Source: Pirellulaceae bacterium (GTDB lineage: Bacteria; Planctomycetota; Planctomycetia; Pirellulales; Pirellulaceae). Taken from it: 64,000 nt of DNA. The notes beneath the pieces are model-generated. The model made no database searches and had not been told where the DNA came from. It saw only the letters and a list, made by a program, of their open reading frames with translations. Both the position numbers and the translations under genes were made by a program. The stretch is taken from contig JADYZV010000185.1 of the NCBI GenBank assembly GCA_020852965.1, positions 89,273 through 153,272 on the forward strand, in the 5' to 3' direction. This document shows positions 33,255-42,593 of this stretch, piece after piece; the stretch's first letter is position 1; each line of letters opens with the position of its first letter.

Positions 33255-35621
33255 ATGATGTCATCGCAATTGCTCGACGGACTCAACCCATCGCAGATTG
33301 CTGCTGCGACCCACATCGACGGGCCCCTGCTGATGTTGGCCGGCCCTGGCAGTGGTAAGACGCGGGTGATCACGCACCGCATCGCGCACATGATTGAAAC
33401 GGGAATCGATCCGAACCAGATCGTCGCACTGACGTTTACCAACAAAGCGGCTGGGGAGATGCGAGCGCGGCTGGAACGCATCGTGGGACGCAACGACGTT
33501 TGGCTCGGCACCTTTCACAGCTTTTGCGTGCGTCTGTTGCGTCGCTATGCGCGACTGGTTGGTCTAACCGAGAACTTTAGTATCTACGATACCGATGACG
33601 CCAAGGCGGCGCTGCTGATGGCCGTTGCCGAAGCCGACTTTGAATTGACGCATACCACGCTCGGCAAGTTAGCCAATCGGATCAGTTACTTTAAAAATCG
33701 ACTCGTCACTCCAGACATCCTTCAATCCGAAGCTTTCTCCAGCAACGATCACCAAGTCGCCCAAGTCTATCCGGTCTATCAGCAGTTGCTGCTGCGCAAT
33801 AGTGCAGTCGACTTCGACGACATACTGATGCACGTGGCCACGCTGTTACGGTCGCATCCCGAATTGCGTCAGACGCTTGACGCGCGGTTTCGTTACATCA
33901 TGGTCGACGAATATCAAGACACGAATTTGGCGCAGTACGTGATTGTGCGTCATCTTTCGGTCGATCACCCCAACCTGGCAGCTACGGGCGATCCCGATCA
34001 GTCGATCTACGGCTGGCGTGGTGCGAACCTCGACAACGTGACGAATTTGGAACGAGACTACCCAACTTTGCGCGTGTTGCGATTGGAAGAAAACTACCGC
34101 AGTACTCCTGAGATTCTGTCGGTGGCCGATTGTCTGATTCAACACAATACCTACCGCAAAGCGAAGACATTGTTGCCGCTGCGTTCAACGGGCCATTGCG
34201 TGCGATTGCACACCTATCCGACGGCGCGGATGGAAGCCGAGCATGTGGCCGATCAAATCGTAGCGCTGGTCAATGAGGGGGACTACGAGCTCAACGACTT
34301 CGGCGTATTGTATCGCACCAACGCCAATTCGCGATTGATCGAGCAAGCGTTGACGCGTAGGCAGATCCCGTTTCAGTTGATTGGCGGCTTCCGCTTCTAC
34401 GCGCGAAAGGAAGTGAAAGATTTGGTTGCGTACTTGCTGCTGATCAACAATCCCGAGGACAACGTGGCTTTTCAGCGGGCGGTCAACACGCCGTCGCGTG
34501 GCATTGGCAAGCAGACCGTCGATAAACTCGAGCGTTTGTCTCGCGACCAAGAGACGTCGATGTTGGAAGCCGCCAGACATGCGGTCGCGCATCAAACGCT
34601 CGGCAAGCGCCCGCTTTCGGCGATTGTCGGCTTCTTGAAGATCTACGATCAACTTTGCAGTTTGGTGCGTGGGCCGTTGGTCGATCTGCTGCAGATGACT
34701 ATTGAGTTGACTCACTTTCGCGAGCATGTCATCAAGCGGCGGCGTGGCGACGAATCGGAGGGGGACGCGCTGACGAACTTGGATGAACTCTTGGCCGAAG
34801 CGCACGAGCTGGACATCTTGGCCAACGACGAGCAGACCGCATTGGAAACTTTTCTCGAAGTCTCCGCGCTTCAAGCGGACACGGATCGGTTAAGCAGCGA
34901 CAAGAACATCGTCACGTTGATGACGCTGCACGCTGCCAAAGGGCTCGAGTTCCGCTGTGTGTATTTGATCGCAGTCGAGGAGAATATCCTGCCGCACATT
35001 CGTAGCAAGGACGATCCGCTATCGTTAGAGGAGGAGCGACGACTGCTATTTGTCGGGATTACTCGGGCCAAAGACCAATTGCAGCTCAGTTATGCCAAGA
35101 GTCGAGGATTCTCGGGGCAGGGGAGTGGAGTCCCCAGTTCGTTCCTGGTCGAGCTACCGCGCGGTGAATTGGACGTGGTCGATCATTGCGAGCGCTTCGA
35201 TGACTATACCGATGCCGACGGAGGCTTTGATGAGTATCACGATCCGTCCAGCGAAGCGGGCTGGGACGAAGCCAATCAGCTTGACGGCAGCTTGGATGAC
35301 GGAGCGAGCTACGTGGACTTCGACGAATCGTGCCAACTTCCACCCGAGGAGATGGCAGCTCGGCTGGGGCGAAAGCGCAAGCCCGCCCCTTTTCCGAGAA
35401 TCCGTAGCGGGCTCGATTTCAGCGATCACGACTCGCCACCCACAGACCCTTGGGCCGAGTATCGCCCAGGGCGTACGGTGCTGCATCAAAAATACGGTCA
35501 AGGAGAAATCATCGCCGCCAGCGGCCACGGCCCCAAGCGATCGGTGACGATCCTATTTATCGACGACAATTCGCGGCATACCTTTCGGCTGTCGCACGTA
35601 CCACTTGAAATTCAGCACTGA
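33255..35621 (+). CDS. ATP-dependent 3'-5' DNA helicase (PcrA/UvrD family)
   Basis: This superfamily 1A helicase acts in nucleotide excision repair and removal of RecA or stalled complexes. Motif I is AGPGSGKTRV, then LTFTNKAAGEM, motif II VDEYQDTN, motif III GDPDQSIYGWRGA, motif IV LEENYRST, motif V LMTLHAAKGLEF and motif VI RRLLFVGITRAKDQL. After motif VI comes an acidic low-complexity linker (about residues 640-700). A C-terminal module, GRTVLHQKYGQGEIIAASGH, matches the Tudor-like domain of PcrA that contacts RNA polymerase. The 788-residue length is normal. Confidence 0.95.
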   Translation: MMSSQLLDGLNPSQIAAATHIDGPLLMLAGPGSGKTRVITHRIAHMIETGIDPNQIVALTFTNKAAGEMRARLERIVGRNDVWLGTFHSFCVRLLRRYARLVGLTENFSIYDTDDAKAALLMAVAEADFELTHTTLGKLANRISYFKNRLVTPDILQSEAFSSNDHQVAQVYPVYQQLLLRNSAVDFDDILMHVATLLRSHPELRQTLDARFRYIMVDEYQDTNLAQYVIVRHLSVDHPNLAATGDPDQSIYGWRGANLDNVTNLERDYPTLRVLRLEENYRSTPEILSVADCLIQHNTYRKAKTLLPLRSTGHCVRLHTYPTARMEAEHVADQIVALVNEGDYELNDFGVLYRTNANSRLIEQALTRRQIPFQLIGGFRFYARKEVKDLVAYLLLINNPEDNVAFQRAVNTPSRGIGKQTVDKLERLSRDQETSMLEAARHAVAHQTLGKRPLSAIVGFLKIYDQLCSLVRGPLVDLLQMTIELTHFREHVIKRRRGDESEGDALTNLDELLAEAHELDILANDEQTALETFLEVSALQADTDRLSSDKNIVTLMTLHAAKGLEFRCVYLIAVEENILPHIRSKDDPLSLEEERRLLFVGITRAKDQLQLSYAKSRGFSGQGSGVPSSFLVELPRGELDVVDHCERFDDYTDADGGFDEYHDPSSEAGWDEANQLDGSLDDGASYVDFDESCQLPPEEMAARLGRKRKPAPFPRIRSGLDFSDHDSPPTDPWAEYRPGRTVLHQKYGQGEIIAASGHGPKRSVTILFIDDNSRHTFRLSHVPLEIQH

Positions 35622-35663
35622 ACAAAATCCAGCACTGAACAGTCGCTGAATGGTTACACGAAG

Positions 35664-35693
35664 AGAGCCCACTCTGACGAGCGGGCTCTTTCG
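35664..35693. terminator. Probable bidirectional terminator
   Basis: AGAGCCC at 35664-35670 pairs with GGGCTCT at 35683-35689 and is followed by TTCGAATTT. It lies between the convergent helicase and lipoprotein genes. The T-run is weak on both strands, so efficiency is uncertain. Confidence 0.6.
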
Positions 35694-35724
35694 AATTTAT
35701 GCAGTTGGATTGAACGAATTCAAC

Positions 35725-35958
35725 CTATTCGGCAGCCGCATCGATAGCTTCTTTGGCCTTGTCGGAACCCGAATCGATAGCACCGTCAACGTGCTCTTTG
35801 GCCGCATCAGGAACGACTTCACCAGCAGCGTCATGGCCGGCACCGGCAGTCGTGTCAACACCTTCCTTGGCCTTATCAGCCACAGCACCAGCGTCGCAAC
35901 CGACAAAGGCAACCGTAAGAGCAACAACGCTCACGATCGATACAATTTTCTTCAACAT
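35725..35958 (-). CDS. Small Ala/Asp/Lys-rich lipoprotein
   Basis: The 77-residue product opens with a lipoprotein signal, MLKKIVSIVSVVALTVAFVG, and the lipobox Cys follows directly. The mature part is a low-complexity, charged helix-former (ADKAKEGVDTTAGAGHDAAG, DKAKEAIDAAAE) resembling small LEA-like or entericidin-like surface lipoproteins. AAGGAG lies 6 nt before ATG. The overlapping ORFs in other frames (35650-35973 and 35697-35927) are shadows. The function is unknown. Confidence 0.85.
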   Translation of the reverse strand: MLKKIVSIVSVVALTVAFVGCDAGAVADKAKEGVDTTAGAGHDAAGEVVPDAAKEHVDGAIDSGSDKAKEAIDAAAE

Positions 35959-36165
35959 GGGAAATCTCCTTGAAAGGGAAGGCTCAACCAGAGTTCATGG
36001 ACGCCCCTCGCTTCTGGTAGCCAGAGGACGGGAGCAGCCGGTCGCTCTAGCCCCTACTGGGCGAAACGCACGCAAGAATGGCTGCTCATAGGGGGAGATG
36101 CTGCCTAACGACCGATTATTCCCAGAACCAAGGGAAAAATCTCGGAAAGACAATTGCCGCTGAAC

Positions 36166-36236
36166 GTCCACTACATCCAAGGGACTCCTCACCCGCGTCC
36201 ACTACATCCAAGGGGATCGTCACCCGCGTCCACTAC
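36166..36236. repeat. Three tandem GTCCACTACATCCAAGGG repeats
   Basis: Copies start at 36166, 36196 and 36228 with spacing of 30 and 32 bp, joined by TCACCCGC. They end at the stop codon of the DevC-like gene, on the side of its 3' end. Confidence 0.8.
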
Positions 36237-37426
36237 TAGAACAAGCTGGCTGGATCGCTCCGAAACAGCTTGCGGATGGCAAGTGCGCCACTAACGCAGC
36301 ACATGGCTAGAGTCAGCACCCACACGAACAGGATGCGATCCCAGGTCATGCTCATAACAAGCCCACTTCCCCAAGCCAATAACCAGTACATCCCTTGGGC
36401 TACGATCAAGCCGGGGACAAATCCCAGGCAGGCCAGGTAGAACGACTGTGACAGAATGACACTCCAGAAATAGGCAGTGCCGTATCCCATGGCTTTGAGC
36501 GTAGCGAATTCGGGCATATGTTCGTTGATGTCGGTGAATTGAATCTGAAAGCAGATGATGGCTCCCACGACGAGCCCCATGATGGTGCCGATGAGGAAGA
36601 TCTTTCCAATCGGAGTTTGGTTTGCCCAGAAATTTTGTTCGCGCGCGATGAAGTAGCTGGTCGGCCTGACATCGATTGCTTGCGGTGCGATCCGCTCGAT
36701 CTGCGCCGCGATCCGCTCGAGTTCTGCGTGCGAGCTAGCGTCGACTTGAAGCAACCCCACGTCGACCACATCGGCGGGATCTCCACCTGGGGAACGCCAC
36801 GGAAAATAGTCGCTGATCATGCGAGCGCTCATCAGCAGCGAGCCATCGTTGGCAAAATCGGTTCCCAACGTGAACTGTCCGACGATCTTCAGGCTGCGAT
36901 TGTTAAGTTCTACCGCGTGGCGCTCGAGCTCAGCGGGATTTTTGGCAAAACCATAAGCGGGCTTGCTTTGTGTGTCGACCAACGCCCCTTGCTGAGCATC
37001 GGCAGCTTCTAGCCGTGCGAACAAACGCGAATCGCGAAAGAATTTCGGGTGCTGCATTTCGACTGCGATCACGCGCAGCGGTCGAGGAACATGCCCCTCG
37101 ACCATTACCCGAGCGGTGGCGCGTTCGACGCTGACGCTACTGACTGCGATCACACCCGGTATCGATGCAGCCTGTTCGAGCAGTGCCCGTGGAAAACGTT
37201 GCTCTGTCGAGATGTTATAGCGCGCTTGACTGACCATTGCCAAGTTGGCGACGTGCGGATCAAACAGCGTAAATAGCTGCACGTTGTTGTCGATGAGCGC
37301 GTTGCGAAAGCCGATCTGCATGAACATCAATACAACCGCGAAGCCCACACCGGTCGCGGCCAACAGGCATTTCTTGAAGTCGCTCGTCAGGTTTTTCCAG
37401 GCTAGTGCAGTACGCATAGGTTCCAT
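36236..37426 (-). CDS. DevC-like ABC transporter permease 2
   Basis: This is the second FtsX/MacB-type permease of the exporter. The start is set at MEPMRTALAWKNL (ATG 37426; ATG 37417 is the alternative) because the family begins there; the first 39 residues of the track ORF are upstream sequence. The N-terminal helix, KCLLAATGVGFAVVLMFMQI, is followed by a large periplasmic domain. Three C-terminal helices follow (IFLIGTIMGLVVGAIICFQI, AYFWSVILSQSFYLACLGFV, RILFVWVLTLAMCCVSGALA) and the tail AIRKLFRSDPASLF. That tail is almost repeated in permease 1 (ALRKLWKAEPASLF), so the pair arose by duplication. It is encoded about 56 bp after permease 1. Confidence 0.9.
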   Translation of the reverse strand: MEPMRTALAWKNLTSDFKKCLLAATGVGFAVVLMFMQIGFRNALIDNNVQLFTLFDPHVANLAMVSQARYNISTEQRFPRALLEQAASIPGVIAVSSVSVERATARVMVEGHVPRPLRVIAVEMQHPKFFRDSRLFARLEAADAQQGALVDTQSKPAYGFAKNPAELERHAVELNNRSLKIVGQFTLGTDFANDGSLLMSARMISDYFPWRSPGGDPADVVDVGLLQVDASSHAELERIAAQIERIAPQAIDVRPTSYFIAREQNFWANQTPIGKIFLIGTIMGLVVGAIICFQIQFTDINEHMPEFATLKAMGYGTAYFWSVILSQSFYLACLGFVPGLIVAQGMYWLLAWGSGLVMSMTWDRILFVWVLTLAMCCVSGALAIRKLFRSDPASLF

Positions 37427-37481
37427 GACAGTCGGGTTGTGTGACGCGAGCGATGTCAGTGCCACGCACATACAAATTGGT

Positions 37482-38753
37482 TTAGAACAGGCTTGCCGGC
37501 TCGGCTTTCCAAAGTTTTCGCAGAGCGAGCAAACCACTAACACAGCTCATCAATATGCCTAGCCCAGCCACTAGGCCAATGCGGCCGGAGTTCATTAGAA
37601 GCGGAATGCCTGTCAGGTTATAGGTCAAGCGGTACAGCAACTCCGCCGCGATCCAACTCGCGGCGAAGCCAAATAGACTGAGCACAATGGCTTGAGTCAT
37701 GACAATGCTCGACAAGTAGAGTCGCGAGTAGCCCATGGCGAGCAACGTCGCATACTCGCTGAGCCGATTGGAGACGTCGGTCGAGAGAATCATATAGACG
37801 ATCGCCGAACCCACCAGCAGCGAGAGCACTACGCCCATTTGAAAGATCAGCCCGAAGGGAGTTTGCCACAGCCAACGAAATCGTTCAGCCGCCAGTGCTT
37901 CCTCTTTGGTGAGTACGGTCATGACTCCAGCGAACTCGTCCACGTTGTCATTCTGCGGACGAACGCCTGCTGGCATGACGCGCAAGCGTTGCTTGATGCG
38001 TTCGATCACTTGCGCTTGCTCGGCGGCATCGGAGCTATCGAGCTGTAGCAAACCCAGCGAAGTTGTCGTATTGATATCGATGGGGGCCATGCGAGCAAAG
38101 CCGGCCGGGCTGGTAATCAAAGCACCGTTGGCTGCCAGGCCGGTCCCCAGACGATAGAGCCCTGTAATGGTGAACGACTTGCCGCCAATTTCTGTTTCTC
38201 GCCCCACGTCAGCGTCGCTGAAACGCCCCAGCCGCCAAGGCAAGAATGGAATCAGCGGCTGGTCGTCGAGCGGTCCGTAGTCGGCTTGCGTACTATCGTC
38301 GAGCAGAATGGTGTCTTCACGAAGCTGGCTCGAAAGCGTTTGTATCTGCGGTGAGCGGAAAACGGGTAAACTCGGTTCGAAAGCCATGACTGCAATCGGC
38401 AAATACTGACTCTGAAAATCCTCATCTAGCAACTGGGCGCGAGTTGGCAAGGATCGCCAATTCTGCACGCTGATCCAAAGCGGCTGGGCGGAACGAACGC
38501 CGGACGTGTTGGCGGCGACTTTCAATTCGCTGCGCTCGATCTGCCCCGCCTCGTACAAATGCAAGTAGTCCGGGGCGCGCAGCAGCACATCGAATTCGAG
38601 CTGCTCCAGCACATTGGTGGCCGTAAAAGCGACCGCTCCCATAAACCCCAATTGCATGAAAACCAGCAACAGGGCAAAGGCAACTCCCGCAATGGAGACT
38701 CCCGTCTGCAATGGCTGGTGCAACAGATTGTGCAGTGCCAGTGGTGTCTTCAT
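37482..38753 (-). CDS. DevC-like ABC transporter permease 1
   Basis: The 423-residue FtsX-type permease starts MKTPLALHNLLHQPLQTG with a first helix, VSIAGVAFALLLVFMQLGFM. It has a periplasmic domain of about 230 residues and three C-terminal helices (LIFQMGVVLSLLVGSAIVYM, LYLSSIVMTQAIVLSLFGFA, RIGLVAGLGILMSCVSGLLA). DevC permeases work with DevB adaptors and DevA ATPases to export glycolipids or other molecules through TolC-type channels. Its ATG overlaps the stop of the upstream adaptor gene (ATGA), so the two are translationally coupled. Confidence 0.92.
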   Translation of the reverse strand: MKTPLALHNLLHQPLQTGVSIAGVAFALLLVFMQLGFMGAVAFTATNVLEQLEFDVLLRAPDYLHLYEAGQIERSELKVAANTSGVRSAQPLWISVQNWRSLPTRAQLLDEDFQSQYLPIAVMAFEPSLPVFRSPQIQTLSSQLREDTILLDDSTQADYGPLDDQPLIPFLPWRLGRFSDADVGRETEIGGKSFTITGLYRLGTGLAANGALITSPAGFARMAPIDINTTTSLGLLQLDSSDAAEQAQVIERIKQRLRVMPAGVRPQNDNVDEFAGVMTVLTKEEALAAERFRWLWQTPFGLIFQMGVVLSLLVGSAIVYMILSTDVSNRLSEYATLLAMGYSRLYLSSIVMTQAIVLSLFGFAASWIAAELLYRLTYNLTGIPLLMNSGRIGLVAGLGILMSCVSGLLALRKLWKAEPASLF

Positions 38754-40000
38754 AATGTTTCGTGCGCAGCCTGAGTTGCCACCGGCGTGGGGCTTGAGGC
38801 GGTTGTAGACTCCGTCGGCGGTGACGTCTGAATCTCGACGACGACTTGCAATTGCAACCAGTCCTTGGCGATTTCCGTGGATGGAGCATCCAGATTGACG
38901 ATAGCGGTCACCGTGCGGTAGTCGGCGCGCGCCAGGGGGTTGAGCGAGCGCAGTTGCGGGCGGCCGACCAGCTTGAATTTCTGGACGACCTGCCCCTTGA
39001 GCACTTGCTCCCCCAGCGCGCGACTGGTAATCGTAGCGGCCTGCCCGGGCACGACCGTTGGAGCGTCCATTTCGTTGATCTCAATCTCGCACACCAACGC
39101 GCTCAAATCGGCCATTTCAATTTGCGGTCCAGGCAGACTCGACTCGCCCGTATTCACGTTGACGGCCAAGATGACACCGTCGATGGGGGCCAGCAGGCGG
39201 GTCGTAGCGCTTTGTTCGACTGCGGCGGCGATTTCGAGGTCGAGGATCTCGAGCGCCTGCGAGCTCTCAGCCGCAGCCAGTTGTTCGGAGGATGCTTGCA
39301 GCTCTAGCTCGACAGCCTGTAAACTCCACGCCAATTCCTCGCTCGTCTGCTTTTGCGTTTCTGCTTGTCGGGCGTAGTCCAGCTCCGCTTGGGCGACCTG
39401 GATACGTTGGCGATCGATTTCTAACTCGCCGACGAACCCTTGGGTCGTAGGATTGGCGGAGATGTCCAGCAGTTTCTGGAATACGTTCTTCGATGCGTCG
39501 ACCAGTTGCTTGGCCAAGTCGAGCAGTTTGTCAGTGCGGTGGGCAGCGGCCTGCCGGGCTTTTAGCTGTTCGAGTTTAAGCTCAGTGGCCGAAAGCTGCT
39601 GTTGCGCGGCCGCGATGGCTTGCTCGCGCTGAGCCGCTGCATCTTCGCGCCGTTTGTGAAGCGTTTTGAGTTTCGCGTCGGCCACTTGTCGCGATTGCAT
39701 GGTTAGCAACGTTTGCCCCGCCTGCACTTGATCGCCAACGGCTACTCCCACGTGACTGACGATATCACCAGGTGTCGCGGACAATTTCACAATACCACCC
39801 GCCGGTAGTATTTGTCCTTGAGCGATGATCCGCTGCGGCGTCACCGCTTTGGGTGGTGCAGAAGCCGTCCGAGGCGTCGAGCCGCTGGGAGGTCGATCGC
39901 ACCCCCCGCTCGACAATACTGCGCTAAGCACCATGATGCTCGCTGTGGGGGCGTAGTGAAAAGTGACGAGGCGACGAAGGGATTGTGCAGGTCCGGACAT
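38750..40000 (-). CDS. DevB/HlyD-like periplasmic adaptor (membrane fusion lipoprotein)
   Basis: The 416-residue adaptor begins with a hydrophobic segment ending in the lipobox-like VLSSGGC, suggesting lipid anchoring to the inner membrane. The lipoyl halves are visible as KLSATPGDIVSHVGVAVGDQ and RLLAPIDGVILAVNVNTGE. Between them lies a coiled-coil hairpin of about 170 residues rich in Gln, Ala and Leu. A beta-barrel region follows (VVPGQAATITSRALGEQVLK). It would connect the permeases to an outer-membrane TolC-type channel, which is not in this window. It is first in the operon adaptor-permease 1-permease 2. Confidence 0.92.
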   Translation of the reverse strand: MSGPAQSLRRLVTFHYAPTASIMVLSAVLSSGGCDRPPSGSTPRTASAPPKAVTPQRIIAQGQILPAGGIVKLSATPGDIVSHVGVAVGDQVQAGQTLLTMQSRQVADAKLKTLHKRREDAAAQREQAIAAAQQQLSATELKLEQLKARQAAAHRTDKLLDLAKQLVDASKNVFQKLLDISANPTTQGFVGELEIDRQRIQVAQAELDYARQAETQKQTSEELAWSLQAVELELQASSEQLAAAESSQALEILDLEIAAAVEQSATTRLLAPIDGVILAVNVNTGESSLPGPQIEMADLSALVCEIEINEMDAPTVVPGQAATITSRALGEQVLKGQVVQKFKLVGRPQLRSLNPLARADYRTVTAIVNLDAPSTEIAKDWLQLQVVVEIQTSPPTESTTASSPTPVATQAAHETL

Positions 40001-40141
40001 AGCGGAGAGGTTGGTCCTAGGTGCGTAGTTCGAATGGTAGCGCTAAAATATCCACGTTAGTGGCTCACTCGATTATAATTAAGAATTAGGGACTCTGCAT
40101 GAGAGTCGCATCCCCGAACTCGTAAAGACTAAGATTGTTCC

Positions 40142-41302
40142 ATGACGGAAGCTACCGCGCCAACTTCGGCGATGCGTTTTGATCCGGAGATACGTCAGCG
40201 CATCGCTGCAGGGCAGACGCCTGCCATCTCTGCGAGGCATTTGCAGCACTACTATGGCACGGGGGAATTGAGTAAGCAGGTGCTCTTCGATAATTCGCTG
40301 GAGATCTATCCGGGGGAAATTATCATCATGACCGGGCCCAGTGGCTCGGGAAAAACGACTTTGTTGACTTTGATCGGCACCTTACGCCAGGCTCAAGAGG
40401 GGGAATTGTTCGTCCTGGGGCACTCCTTGCACGCTGCAACCAAATCCGGCCTGCGGGCGCTCAGGCGAGAAATCGGCTTTATCTTTCAAGCTCACAACCT
40501 GTTCGATTCGTTGACCGCCACGCAAAACGTTCGCATGGCGCTGGAGCTGGCCGATCCCGGTGCTGGCCGTCGTGCGCAGACGACTCGAGCCCAAGCCATG
40601 CTCGAAGCCGTCGGGCTCGGGGAGCGCACGGGACACAAACCCAAACAGCTCTCTGGTGGTCAGAAGCAGCGCGTGGCCATCGCTCGCGGTTTGGTACATC
40701 AACCTCGCTTAGTGCTGGCCGACGAACCGACCGCCGCATTGGACGAGGCGAGTGGCCGACAGGTAGTCGAATTACTGAAAAAGATGGCCAAGGAACAGCA
40801 GGTGACGATCGTCATCGTAACCCATGACAATCGGATCTTAGATGTGGCCGATCGCATCGTCAATTTAGTCGATGGCAGCATTCGCAGCGATGTGTTGGTG
40901 CAAGAGACGGCCATCGTCAGTCAGATGCTGATCAAATGCGACGTATTCGCGCATCTGTCGCCACGCGGATTGGCCGAAATGGCCGACCACCTGCTGTGTG
41001 AAACCATCCCGGCCCACCAGACAGTGATTCGCGAAGGGGAGGCGGGTGACAAATTCTACTTGATTCGCACAGGGCGAGTTTCCGTGCAACGCGCGGCGCA
41101 GTCCCAGCCATTGGCGATTCTGAAGGAGGGGGATTTTTTTGGCGAAATGGCCTTGCTGACCGGACAACCTCGCAACGCCAGCGTTGTGGCGCTCGAAGAG
41201 ACCGTGCTATATTCGCTTAGCCAGGACAAGTTTCGACAAGCGATCGCGCAGCAAGCGTCGTTCGAATCGGAAATCAGAAGAAGCTTGTTCGACCGTCAGT
41301 AG
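40142..41302 (+). CDS. DevA-like ABC ATPase fused to a cyclic-nucleotide-binding domain
   Basis: Residues about 25-250 are a complete MacB/DevA-type ATPase: Walker A GPSGSGKTT, Q-loop FIFQAHNLFDSLT, signature LSGGQKQRVAIARG, Walker B LVLADEPTAALDE and H-loop VTHD. Residues about 262-378 are a cNMP-binding domain: CDVFAHLSPRGLAEMADHLL, VIREGEAGDKFYLIRTGRVSV and a full phosphate-binding cassette, FGEMALLTGQPRNASV, with the Glu and Arg that hold the cyclic phosphate and ribose. DevA proteins lack this domain. The gene is divergent from the adaptor-permease operon across 141 bp and very likely supplies its ATPase. Export gated by cAMP or cGMP is inference. Confidence 0.93.
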   Translation: MTEATAPTSAMRFDPEIRQRIAAGQTPAISARHLQHYYGTGELSKQVLFDNSLEIYPGEIIIMTGPSGSGKTTLLTLIGTLRQAQEGELFVLGHSLHAATKSGLRALRREIGFIFQAHNLFDSLTATQNVRMALELADPGAGRRAQTTRAQAMLEAVGLGERTGHKPKQLSGGQKQRVAIARGLVHQPRLVLADEPTAALDEASGRQVVELLKKMAKEQQVTIVIVTHDNRILDVADRIVNLVDGSIRSDVLVQETAIVSQMLIKCDVFAHLSPRGLAEMADHLLCETIPAHQTVIREGEAGDKFYLIRTGRVSVQRAAQSQPLAILKEGDFFGEMALLTGQPRNASVVALEETVLYSLSQDKFRQAIAQQASFESEIRRSLFDRQ

Positions 41303-41497
41303 TAGTCGCTATCCACCCACTATCGCTAGGACCTTTTGCCGCAAAGGGGATCGATGCCGCATTATTCCCTATTTATCGTGACTTTAAGTGGGCAAAGCCT
41401 GATGACAAAATGGAGCGGTGCGGTCTATACTTTGGAGATTGCATAGGCAATGGCAATTGCCTGATATTTCGTGGTTCTCATCGGCAGGGTCGCACGG

Positions 41498-41956
41498 ATG
41501 ACTCCAGACGCAAGTTTTTACCAGTTTTCGAAAGTGGTATGGCAGCTTGTCAACGACCAAGCTCGCCAGGCGCTCGTTCGCAAAGAGTTCAGCCCAGACG
41601 ACGCGCGTATCGAATCGGTGCGGTGCGTCCACCTGGAAGAAGAAGGGGAAATGGCCTACGGTCGTCAAGTCTGGTTCTTTGAAGCCACCGCCTACGACGC
41701 AATCGGTCGACAACATCGGCTGTTCGGAGCGCTCGATTTCTCAGTGCAGTACGCTCTACTCGTTCCGATGCGAGCGATGTTGATGGACGAGCCCCAGCAC
41801 CGACAACGCTTTCTGCAATCGATCGTCCACCCCTACGACTCACAAGTTTGGGTCAACCCATCGACCAAAATCTGGGTACGGCTCACTCTGGCGTCTGTCA
41901 TCTTGCTGTCTGCCACGTGGCTGCTTTCGCTGGCTGCTTGCTTGATGGAGACCTAA
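41498..41956 (+). CDS. Hypothetical protein with C-terminal membrane helix
   Basis: I do not recognise the family. The track ORF begins at GTG 41471; ATG 41498 (MTPDASFYQFSKVVWQLVND) is preferred because the residues before it look non-coding. The first 120 residues form a soluble domain (RVRCVHLEEEGEMAYGRQVW and FFEATAYDAIGRQHRLFGAL are beta-rich) and the last 25 a membrane helix, RLTLASVILLSATWLLSLAA. The layout suggests a tail-anchored protein facing the cytoplasm. It lies between the DevA-CNB gene and yidD, 195 bp after the former. Confidence 0.7.
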   Translation: MTPDASFYQFSKVVWQLVNDQARQALVRKEFSPDDARIESVRCVHLEEEGEMAYGRQVWFFEATAYDAIGRQHRLFGALDFSVQYALLVPMRAMLMDEPQHRQRFLQSIVHPYDSQVWVNPSTKIWVRLTLASVILLSATWLLSLAACLMET

Positions 41957-42070
41957 GCTTCCCCCCATCGAAGTCTCGGTCGCCTGACCACAGGAACCTA
42001 CCGTCTGGCGACGGTAGCTACGCATCGCTAGACCGCAGGAGGCTGGCGACGGTAGCTACGGCTTCTTCGA

Positions 42071-42334
42071 CTACGGTGGATCGTAGCCTCCGCGATGGAA
42101 TGGATGGCAGCGTAGAATCCGCTTGCAACCGCGTGCTGTCCCTCTCAGGAGCCCATATTTCTCGATGGCGGTAATCATATAGGCACTGCAAGTCGGTTGA
42201 AAGCGGCAACTCGACCCAAGCAAGGGCGACAGGCCGCGCTGATAAACTCGTACTAGGCCAATCGCGCAAAGCGCCGGCCAGCGTTTAACTCGCTGCAGGG
42301 TGATAACGGTAGGATGCTGATCGGTAGTTCCCAT
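42071..42334 (-). CDS. yidD: Membrane protein insertion efficiency factor YidD
   Basis: This small membrane-associated protein assists YidC-dependent insertion. The 87-residue product has the amphipathic N-terminal helix region ([19 protein letters not shown]) and the invariant Cys-rich core, [19 protein letters not shown], followed by [22 protein letters not shown]. These match YidD throughout. It is not next to rnpA, rpmH or yidC here, unlike in many bacteria. A CCGTCTGGCGACGGTAGCTA repeat cluster lies just past its stop (42000-42062). Confidence 0.95.
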   Translation of the reverse strand: MGTTDQHPTVITLQRVKRWPALCAIGLVRVYQRGLSPLLGSSCRFQPTCSAYMITAIEKYGLLRGTARGCKRILRCHPFHRGGYDPP

Positions 42335-42593
42335 CTCTGTATTCTACGGCATTCCAAACTCGTCGGTGCAGTAGCCGCCGCGATCTTGCACCTCGTTCAT
42401 GCCCCCTGCCAGCTAGTAGACCGTTGATTTGGTACGCCGTACATTCCTAGAGAACCTCAGGTGCAAGCCAGCGCAGGGGACCGACGAAAAAAAGTTCTGC
42501 TATGGCGATTTTTCTTGCCCGGTCGCAGTTCGGCTCTACAATAGTCGTCGGATCAATGGTGCGTGTGCTGTAGAGCGGAGGTCGAGCTGGGTT

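Noticed and set aside
34185-34874. 229-residue minus-strand ORF
   Set aside because: It is antisense to the PcrA/UvrD helicase, which has all motifs.
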